DNA from: Symbiodinium natans
Lineage: Eukaryota; Sar; Dinophyceae; Suessiales; Symbiodiniaceae
Length of the DNA stretch: 50,042 nucleotides
Assembly: GCA_905221605.1 (NCBI GenBank)
Contig: CAJNDS010000931.1
Span: 1 to 50,042 of the forward strand
Direction of reading: 5' to 3'
Shown: piece after piece, positions 42,590 to 50,042 of the stretch
Position numbering within the stretch: the first letter of the stretch is position 1
Layout of the letters: the number at the start of each line of letters is the position of its first letter
The notes under the pieces: generated by a model
Seen by the model: the letters and a program-made list of their open reading frames with translations, nothing else
Told to the model about the DNA's origin: nothing
Databases searched by the model: none
Translations under genes and position numbers: made by a program

Positions 42590-44490
42590 CATTTCACGGT
42601 TTGGAGTTTCTTGCCCCAAAACCGAACTTAAAGGCATCTTCCGTATTCGTGTTACAAACCATGGAATACCTTACCCTACCCAAACCTACCCAAACCTGCT
42701 TTGTTGCAATGTGCTAATATAAGTCCCTGATGCATGCTATATGGCCCCTACGACAAAGTGGCAAGGAGAGCCACCCCAACTTTTCCGGTCTACGGACCAT
42801 CGCAGTCGCTTTAAATTAATGCGGTGCTTTTTTGGGATACTCTTGTTTGGGTTTGGGCTTTATATTAATGAACAAAAGTCTAGTCGTTGTTTTGGTGGGA
42901 TAACCTCTTCTCTGGCTAGGGTTCTACAGCAAAGAAATATGGCAACCCAAAAACGGTGTAGGTCAAAAGCTTCGGACTGATAGCCCGACTTTGGATGAAC
43001 GTGTAGGATTTGGGGTTTGCTCCTTGGTTTACATAGAGCAGCTTGAACTTTAATCTTCGGTTTGGGATCTGAAGGCGAGAGCTCCAGACGTCATGATGCT
43101 TGAAGAGCCTGGTCTCAACTCTGCGAGAAGACATGCTGAACCTGCACTGCAGAGCTCTTGGAAGTCCTCTAAAACCCCAAGAAACCTGTTTTGGCGTGGC
43201 GCCCTGAACGCGCCCTGAACCCTGTTCCCAGATTCCTGCCATGGTCCCAAATCAAGGCCTGCCACAAGCTACGCCTCTACTACCGTGAAACATGAAGAGG
43301 CTTGCCCATTGAGTCGCAGGTGGTTGGGCTTTTATCTCTAGATCTTGGGAGTTCGGGGCTTGCCCTTGTGTGGTGTTGTGGGTTTTAGAACGTTCGGGTG
43401 TAAGCCTCACACAGGGTGCGACCTTGTGGGACTTGTGAGTTTGAGGGTACCTGGCACCCAGACTGTTTTTTGAATTCCTGCTTTCAAGTTTAGTGTAGTA
43501 CAATCTTGAAAATCGGAACAACAACGACTATTTTCTAGTCTAGTACACTCTTAAGAAGGAACATTTTCTAATGCCGTATGCTTTTAAGAAGGCCCTGAAA
43601 CCGATTCGCCTGCAGAAACCCCCTAGACCTAAGGGTTTAGGGTTTTAGGGCTTCGCGGTTTATGAACACAACCTTTACTATAAGCCTGTCCATGAAAGCA
43701 TTAACTTGTGCATGAAGTTCTCTATCCAAAGGTACAGCGGTGAGACCAAATGGTAAGGTTTCTAAGTGAAGAGAACTACAGGAAAGGGACTAATTCACAG
43801 GGTCAACCAACTATTGGATCTAGAACCTCTTTATAAGCCCCTTTTCACCGTGAGACAGGATCTTGGAGCTAGAGAACTCATGAACTAAAAGTAAAGGTTA
43901 ACCGCTCTCTCCCTGTCACCTGACCTCTATTGACTGTATCTGTTGGTACTGCCTCAAAGACCCTGACATTCACCCTCCCCCACTCCCTTCCCCCCTTCCC
44001 CTGCCCCTCCTCGAGGCATTGACCGATGAACTCCGCTCTCATTGAGTTTGGACCGAAGGATAGATAGTAGCTGCATGCAGCAGAATCACTGCATTTGGCG
44101 CAGGCGACAAGGCTGTCGAGGAATTACCACTGGTGCTTGTGTGATTGAGGCGAAGGGCCAAAATAGGGGACCCTGATAAATATTGAACTTTAACATCGAT
44201 CCTTATGATAAGGACCCCTAAAGACGGCACCCCTAGTTTTCTGTAAGCAAAACTCTCCAGCCGCCAGACCGCCCAAACTTATCTTCAGTTGTTCATTTGA
44301 AGGGCCCCAGTGGCAACGGCTTCAAAATAGGGCTGTGTTTGCCTTGTAACCACTGCAGGGCTGTTGTTGAAACCCAGAACTTTAGCTTTTACAGAATTGG
44401 GCTGAACAAAATGCAGAGCAAACTGGCAACGAGCATGTCTCTGTCACAGCACTGGGCAGCCACAGCACAAGTACACTTGAACCTTATGTT
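42590..44490. other. Interval without supported genes
   Basis: About 1.9 kb with scattered short frames on both strands, a T-rich stretch at 42820-42960, telomere-like CCTAAGGGTTTAGGG at about 43625-43660 and a C-rich patch at 43970-44010. I see no exon with convincing splice phase or family match. Confidence 0.5.
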
Positions 44491-44762
44491 CTGACATGAT
44501 TCTACAGGCTCTCGCTGTAGCTCAGCATGATTCTGCAGCGCATTCTGAAACTGCTTCGATGCTGCCGAAACATGTCCAACACATTCGTGATGGGCAAAAG
44601 AATCCTAAGGAGTATCATTTCCTTGCTATTTTGGTTTAATGCTAATCTTAGTGCATATAGGACTTCATGGTGCGAGCTGAAGCCGCACGAAGTGCGGGGA
44701 CGGAACGGACGTAGCTCAAGCACAGCAGAACAGCTTAAGTGCCTCTGTGTGTGCTTTTTCAG

Positions 44763-45147
44763 ATGTTGTAACGAAAAGCCAGCTCCGCATGGGCCGCAGT
44801 ACAGACAGGCAGAGTCGACGGAAGCCTCTGCTGCCTGCTACAACAGTGGATATTGCCGACACATCGGTTCCAAGTCGCAAGGTCCTCACTTAGATCCATA
44901 GTGGTACCGTGCAGATCCATTTTCAGGTGTTGGAACTCACTCGCTTGATCTCCGTGTCGTCGGCAGTAGAGCAGCAAGAAGCGGAGTGGCATCTGGTTGC
45001 CCGATTCATTCCGCAGGGCACCTGCGAGTAGGAGTCCCCATAGCCTCAGCAGAAGACACCGCGCATCTCATCACTGCTGTTGCTTGAAAGACTATAGAAA
45101 CATTCAATCCTGGCGGTGAATCAATCGTGCCAGCAGCCGCTCCGGGA
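44763..45147 (+). CDS. Repeated Cys-rich module, copy 1
   Basis: Exons 44763-44881, 44927-45027 and 45091-45147. The first follows TTTTTCAG and encodes CCNEKPAPHGPQYRQAESTE, then ACYNSGYCRHIGSKSQ, ending in phase 1. The second continues in phase as VGTHSLDLRVVGSRAARSGV and ASGCPIHSAGHLR, with donor CGA|GTAGGA. The third, after a 63-base GT-AG intron, encodes TIETFNPGGESIVPAAAPG before a GT. The exons have about five Cys; no named domain. The other frame of exon 2 (LELTRLIS...) is open but out of phase with exon 1. Confidence 0.6.
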
Positions 45148-45476
45148 GTTTAGAACCGTGGGAACCACATGAGGACAGGGGTTCTAGGAGGCCGCCTTTC
45201 CTCCTCCTGCCTTTCGACTTGCTACCACAACAATATGAATTTTGTTGTTAGCCGAGACACTGACAGGCTTCACTGGAGTTCTGAGTAGCAAGTAATGTGG
45301 TCCCTGCCCAACTCTTCGTGAACGGGCTGCTATCTCCGCCGCAACATCCGCCGGCGATCTTTTGGTTTAATGCTAACCTTGGTGCGTATAGGACTTCATT
45401 GTGCGAGCTGAAGACGGAACGGACGTAGCTCAAGCACAGCAGAACAGCTTAAGTGCCTCTGTGTGTGATTTTTCAG

Positions 45477-45861
45477 ATGTTGTAACGAAAAGCCAGCTCC
45501 GCATGGGCCGCAGTACAGACAGGCAGAGTCGACGGAAGCCTCTGCTGCCTGCTACAACAGTGGATATTGCCGGCACATCGGTTCCAAGTCGCAAGGTCCT
45601 CACTTAGATCCATAGTGGTACCGTGCAGATCCATTTTCAGGTGTTGGAACTCACTCGCTTGATCTCCGTGTCGTCGGCAGTAGAGCAGCAAGAAGCGGAG
45701 TGGCATCTGGTTGCCCGATTCATTCCGCAGGGCACCTGCGAGTAGGAGTCCCCATAGCCTCAGCAGAAGACACCGCGCATCTCATCACTGCTGTTGCTTG
45801 AAAGACTATAGAAACATTCAATCCTGGCGGTGAATCAATCGTGCCAGCAGCCGCTCCGGGA
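45477..45861 (+). CDS. Repeated Cys-rich module, copy 2
   Basis: Exons 45477-45595, 45641-45741 and 45805-45861, same lengths and phases as copy 1. The only change in exon 1 is a conservative Asp/Gly position (DIAGT on the alternative frame; CRHIG kept in the chosen one). Upstream, a short frame DFIVRAEDGTDVAQAQQ (about 45393-45443) may be a further exon. Confidence 0.6.
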
Positions 45862-46230
45862 GTTTAGAACCGTGGGAACCACATGAGGACAGGGGTTCTA
45901 GGAGGCCGCCTTTCCTCCTCCTGCCTTTCGACTTGCTACCACAACAATATGAATTTTGTTGTTAGCCGAGACACTGACAGGCTTCACTGGAGTTCTGAGT
46001 AGCAAGTAATGTGGTCCCTGCCCAACTCTTCGTGAACGAGCTGCTATCTCCGCCGCAGCATCCGCCGGCGGACTGCACGAAACCAAAACATCGCGCGTTT
46101 GAAAGCTGCCATCTTTGGGTTTAATGCTAACCTTGGTGCGTATAGGACTTCAGTGTGCGAGCTGAAGACGGAACGGACGTAGCTCAAGCACAGCAGAACA
46201 GCTTAAGTGCCTCTGTGTGTGATTTTTCAG

Positions 46231-46617
46231 ATGTTGTAACGAAAAGCCAGCTCCGCATGGGCCGCAGTACAGACAGGCAGAGTCGACGGAAGCCTCTGCT
46301 GCCTGCTACAACAGTGGATATTGCCGACACATCGGTTCCAAGTCGCAAGGTCCTCACTTAGATCCATAGTGGTGTACCGTGCAGATCCATTTTCAGGTGT
46401 TGGAACTCTCTCGCTTGATCTCCGTGTCGTCGGCAGTAGAGCAGCAAGAAGCGGAGTGGCATCTGGTTGCCCGATTCATTCCGCAGGGCACCTGCGAGTA
46501 GGAGTCCCCATAGCCTCAGCAGAAGACACCGCGCATCTCATCACTGCTGTTGCTTGAAAGACTATAGAAACATTCAATCCTGGCGGCGAATCAATCGTGC
46601 CAGAAGCCGCTCCGGGA
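46231..46617 (+). CDS. Repeated Cys-rich module, copy 3
   Basis: Exons 46231-46349, 46397-46497 and about 46561-46617. Exon 1 is intact. The intron between exons 1 and 2 has gained two bases. Near the end of exon 3, GGAGTTTAG of the other copies is GGAGTTTTTTGA here, which leaves the proposed GT donor intact. Confidence 0.58.
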
Positions 46618-46993
46618 GTTTTTTGAACCGTGGGAACCACATGAGGACAGGGGTTCTAGGAGGCCGCAGTTCCTCCTCCTGCCTTTCGACTTGCTACCAC
46701 AACAATATGCATTTTGTTGTTAGCCGAGACACTGACAGGCTTCACTGGAGTTCTGAGTAGCAAGTAATGTGGTCCCTGCCCAACTCTTCGTGAACGGGCT
46801 GCTATCTCCGCCGCAGCATCCGCGGGCAGACTGCACGAAACCACAACATCGCACGTTTCGACGGCAGCCTCTGCTGGCTGCTACAACAATGGATATTGCC
46901 GACACATCGAGGGTTCCAAGATGCCCCAAAAATCACGCAGGCTGTTCTTGTCAAGGAGCTTTTCACACTGGTACCATGCAGATCCATTTTCAG

Positions 46994-47152
46994 GTGTCTT
47001 TGGAACTCACTCGCTTGATCTCCGGGTCGTCGGCAGTAGAGCAGCAGGAAGCGGAGTGGCATCTGGTTGCCCGATTCGTTCCGCAGGGCACCTGCGAGGA
47101 AGATTCCCGATATCTAAGAACCATTCAACCTACCCCTAGGGCACACCCTTGA
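46994..47152 (+). pseudogene. Repeated Cys-rich module, copy 4 (decayed)
   Basis: Only the second exon is clear (from 46994). It has an in-frame three-base addition near its start and, at its end, CGAGTAGGAG of the other copies is CGAGGAAGAT, which removes the GT donor; the frame then runs to a stop at 47150-47152. The CCNEK exon is replaced by diverged sequence (46850-46920). It is probably non-functional or altered. Confidence 0.5.
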
Positions 47153-47576
47153 CAGAAACTACTGGGTGTGGCAAATCCTTCCTATATTCTCCATTTTTTG
47201 TTTAAGGGGTATGGCTTTGGGGTATGTTGTACTATTCTTAGACCATAGCCTCCGCGGAAGACACCGCTCATCTCATCACTGCTGTTGCTTGACAGACTCT
47301 TGAAATCTTCAACCCTGGCGGTGAATCAATCGGGCCAGAGGCCGCTCCACACGGGCGTTCTAGGAACCCCCAAGCAAGATTCTGTTTTCATCAAGTTGGA
47401 GATCCGGGCCGCGGCAGCGTTCAACCAACAGATTCGTCTCTTGGGAGCAGGCACTTCTTCCATAAATTGGGGGTTCTGGGTTCATTGAAGCACACTCATC
47501 AGGTACTTTCTGAGAAGTGGTCGCTGAGGCAACTCGACCCTGTTGTGGAAGAATGTTGGTTCAATTTGAAATATGA

Positions 47577-47762
47577 TTGAGCTCTAAAGACCCTAAGCCA
47601 TCTTCACCGGAATTCTTGCGAGCAACTGATGCGGTCTCAACGCGCTGCCATGTCTACGGAGCGTCCGACAGCCGGCGCAAGAGCTCTGGCGACGAGGGCT
47701 TGATGGAAGACTTACGAAGAGAAAGGCTGTGTTGCGCTACGTTGAAGAGCAGAACATGTTAA
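47577..47762 (+). CDS. Exon candidate
   Basis: The open frame contains FLRATDAVSTRCHVYGASDS and RRKSSGDEGLMEDLRRERL, hydrophilic and protein-like. The borders are unknown. It follows the duplicated modules. Confidence 0.3.
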   Translation: MSSKDPKPSSPEFLRATDAVSTRCHVYGASDSRRKSSGDEGLMEDLRRERLCCATLKSRTC

Positions 47763-47859
47763 CGTTTGCACTGACCTTTTTCTTTCGTATGACACTCTTC
47801 GAACCCAGCTCTTTGGTTCAAGGGGCTCGTCTTTGCTGTTCGATCCTGAACATGGCAGC

Positions 47860-48160
47860 CCTCTTCCAGAGCACGGACTTTTTCCACCTGATTTTGTCCG
47901 ACGGCTACAAGGTGATTTCCGATGAAGCAACTCTTGCGTCCAACGCAGCAAACCAATCGATGCCCAGCAGTTGCAACTTGGCATCCCGAAGTGAAATCTC
48001 TTGCGCAGACGTGGTCAGGGAGTCTCCACAGGCGCGCCAAAGCACCTGGTCACAGACTTGCCCCGGGGTCAATCACCCGATGGGTGCATCCCGCAACGGC
48101 GAGTTCTTTGCAAAGAGCTGTGCCAACGAATGTGGCTATCAAAAGGCGTGGCCATTCCGA
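47860..48160 (+). CDS. Cys-containing open segment, unrecognised
   Basis: Within a 159-codon frame the segment FFHLILSDGYKVISDEATLA, then SSCNLASRSEISCADVVRES and TWSQTCPGVNHPMGASRNGE reads like an extracellular domain with several Cys. It may comprise more than one exon. The shifted frames on both strands are shadows. Confidence 0.4.
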
Positions 48161-48597
48161 ACGCATCATGCTTTGGTTTGCCCGAGCCGCCTTACCCTGA
48201 TGGCTTGAAAGCCTCAGCCCGTATGCGTGTGCACATAATGACCATCCATGTTGTCGTTGCCGAGTCTTTGCTGAACCACCCTGGAGGTTCCTTTGTCCCA
48301 GCTGGATAACATGGCCGATGAAATGCACGTTGTCAGGAAGCACGCGGACTGCTTCATGGGTCTGATCGAGAAGGTGCCTTGGGCACATCGGCGCCATGTT
48401 TTCCCGCAATTCCTTGCTTGGGCTTGAGGGTGGCGAGCCAACTGCTTCCCGGTGAACTTTGTCCCTTATGTCATGCCAGAAATCCTGGGAATGCAGCGGG
48501 TGGCCGACGTCGGGCGGTTCCAAAGGCAAAGGCGCAGCTGCTCCAGCCGTGGCCTGCTTTATGTTCGCTGAATGTGGGAATTGTTTTTCTTGCACAG

Positions 48598-48705
48598 GTG
48601 TGAGAATGGGAACTTCTTGAATGATGGCTGGCAATATATGCGACACGGTGGCACAAGAAACATCCAGACATCATTTGCCGGAGAGGCCTCGATCTGTCTG
48701 CTAAG
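48598..48705 (+). CDS. Exon of extracellular protein
   Basis: Acceptor TTGCACAG|GTG, donor AG|GTACAA, 108 bases. It encodes CENGNFLNDGWQYMRHGGTR and NIQTSFAGEASICLL, with two Cys. Its phase does not fit the next listed exon directly, so an intervening exon or a shifted border is likely. Confidence 0.5.
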
Positions 48706-48867
48706 GTACAATGCTGGCCGATACGGGTCCGATCCCGAATGTGGTGCCGGCAGCACATGCTGGTGCTGCAGACGTCCGAAGGTGCACGGATGGGCAATGA
48801 TTGGGCTTTTGGTGTTTTGGGGGCTTTCGTGGTTTCGGGATGACTCTTAGGGCTGGGAAGTGCCTAG

Positions 48868-49630
48868 GGAAGTGTACCGCAGCGGAAGTGCGCATATGCA
48901 TTCAGCATCACCCTTGCCTTAAGGAGGCGATCCTGAAAGTTACGGACAACAAGGCTCATAAATTTGACCGAAAAAGAGCATCGGAGTACGGAAGCTACTT
49001 CGGCGTTGACTGCGGCGAGGCGGCCGCTGTGTTTGGCCCGAGTTTCAGCTCGGGTGGCTCGACCTTGCCAGTGTCCGCGAACGGAAACTTGGACGTGACT
49101 GGTGAGGGTCAGATTGTGGCTATTTGTAGCTGTTCTTCCTAGATCAAGTCTGAGCTCATTTGCCTCTGCAGGACGTCGGCCAGCCGAAGGGTTCTTGAGG
49201 TTCTGATGGGCTCTAAGGACAACTGGAGTACGTGAAGAGATACGTGAAGAAATCACACTTTGCAGGTTCTCAGTGTGTACAAGGCCTTGGGAAGCTCACG
49301 TGGTGCAAGCTCCAGGATCATGCCAATTGGACGATGGCAACCACGCAGAGTATGGAATGATTGGACGGCAACTTGGGCTTGAGCCTGTGTTTGGGCATTC
49401 CCGGCACCTGGCCACTTCAAAATCGAGCTGTTTTCTTCCGCTCTTGGGGATGAATGTTTCGAGTCAAAATCTAAGTGGTTTCCGTCAATTCTACATCTTC
49501 AAAGAAAGTGCTGAGGTTTATCGCACCTTCTGTCCTTGGTCGGCTGGGATTGCATGCCCGTGGCTGCAGCGAAGTACTACGCTTTCATCGGCAAGGTGAC
49601 TTTGTCAGATACGCAGGAGGTTTCCGAAAA
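48868..49630 (+). CDS. Three phase-linked exons at the window end
   Basis: Exons 48868-49101, 49266-49349 and 49516-49630, with GT-AG introns in phase 1 at both joins. The first encodes KCTAAEVRICIQHHPCLKEA, ILKVTDNKAHKFDRKRASEY and GSYFGVDCGEAAAVFGPSFS. The second encodes SQCVQGLGKLTWCKLQDHAN and WTMATTQ. The third encodes LSHLLSLVGWDCMPVAAAKY and YAFIGKVTLSDTQEVSEK, ending at AA|GTGAGA. Cys-rich, probably extracellular; no family recognised. The AT-rich terminal sequence begins at the last donor. Confidence 0.65.
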
Positions 49631-50042
49631 GTGAGATATATCAAAAGTAAAATCCAATTATTTAGTCTATTGGGAATTCATCGTCTTAGTTCAAGATTGA
49701 AGTTTCGAATATATCAAGAAAATTTTGATAATATAATAAGGAAAATTTTTAAATATTCGTCAATTAAGAAAATTTTGGTAAAATATCAAAATATTTGAAA
49801 TGTAATATTTAATATTTAATTTTTTCATTAATTGGATTATTAATTTGATACGTCATGGAATGACGTTCTTTTCATGAAGATCGGCGGGAACTATCTCATA
49901 TTATACGCTTCTTCGCTCTACTTTTCGGTTTGCGAAACTCAAACTACGGAATTCAATTTGTTCTATTATTATCCTAGCCGCGGGTTCGCTACCTTCAAAA
50001 CGGTGAAACGGATAAACAGACGAAATGTTAATTAATTCTGAT
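49631..50042. other. AT-rich terminal segment of different composition
   Basis: From the GTGAGATATATC donor onward the sequence is rich in AAAATTTT-type words and has no telomere-like repeats or AG|G signals. About 49640-49860 is strongly AT-rich and about 49860-50042 moderately so. It may be an ordinary AT-rich intron start, or a join to foreign or misassembled DNA. Confidence 0.7.

Larger units (their letters stand above)
44500..47340 (+). repeat. Tandem 714-754 bp gene-module duplication, three full and two partial copies
   Basis: The landmark GTAGCTCAAGCACAGCAGAA starts at 44711, 45425 and 46179, giving unit lengths of 714 and 754 bases with only scattered differences. A fourth, truncated and more diverged copy covers about 46780-47110 and a fifth fragment about 47245-47345. 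Each full unit contains the same three or four small exons. Identical antisense frames recur in each copy only because the DNA is duplicated. Confidence 0.9.

Noticed and set aside
45028-45090. In-frame extension IASAEDTAHLITAVA followed by TGA and more protein-like sequence, considered as stop-codon recoding
   Set aside because: A 63-base GT-AG intron with a good pyrimidine tract removes this segment and joins phase 0 to phase 0, which is simpler than recoding, although the segment differs at 47.25 kb mainly by silent changes and deserves a cDNA check.
47860-48160. LCCL domain, as in alveolate CCp proteins
   Set aside because: The conserved LCCL His-Ala-Gly segment and Cys spacing are absent.

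Overview
The window looks like nuclear DNA of a dinoflagellate, probably a Symbiodiniaceae/Suessiales-like alga. This is inferred from the features together: many short exons, all supportable ones on the + strand; introns opening with GC or GA as well as GT and closing with AG, usually followed by G; short direct repeats at intron ends; TTTAGGG-type (CCCTAAA on this strand) telomere-like repeats scattered through introns; and secreted multi-domain proteins made of DUF4215 cysteine repeats, SRCR, lectin-like, LamG-like and Thr-rich segments. No prokaryotic operon, tRNA, rRNA, CRISPR array or recognisable transposase was found. Exon edges below come from reading frame, splice phase and family alignment, with no transcript evidence.

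Layout. 1-1.8 kb: GT-rich simple repeats. 1.8-3.8 kb: mostly unassigned, with a poly-G tract. About 3.8-9.1 kb: exons of a coiled-coil, probably intracellular protein, including an 11-residue repeat exon (6.6 kb) and an 18-residue repeat exon (8.1 kb). 9.85-12.2 kb: a dense palindromic CTCGAG array, a degenerate AT-rich 0.4 kb tandem repeat and AT microsatellites. 12.25-15.74 kb: small exons of a soluble protein, perhaps the same gene, interrupted by a 140 bp telomere-type array at 13.7 kb. 15.8-16.85 kb: a 1 kb (CA)n block. 17.3-17.7 kb: three tandem copies of a hairpin-bearing repeat. 17-21 kb: weakly supported exons.

21.2-31.1 kb: a cysteine-rich extracellular region with four DUF4215-type repeats, a Cys-rich CAG/CC module, a C-type-lectin-like segment and two tandem group-A-like SRCR domains, each split over four exons with matching phases and mostly matching lengths. 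31.2-38 kb: scattered unassigned exons plus inverted repeats at 36.5-37.9 kb. 38.5-40.5 kb: the 3' end of a gene with a Thr-rich mucin-like stretch, a LamG-like exon and a terminal exon with a stop. Its 3' part is repeated at 41.2-42.6 kb. 44.5-47.3 kb: a four-exon module in three near-identical tandem copies and two decayed ones. 47.6-49.63 kb: further exons, the last three phase-compatible. At a splice donor (49,631) composition turns strongly AT-rich to the end of the window.

The 21-49 kb exons encode extracellular binding modules usual in cell-surface or secreted recognition proteins. Whether they form one giant gene or several tandem same-strand genes cannot be settled here; one real 3' end is supported at 40,515.
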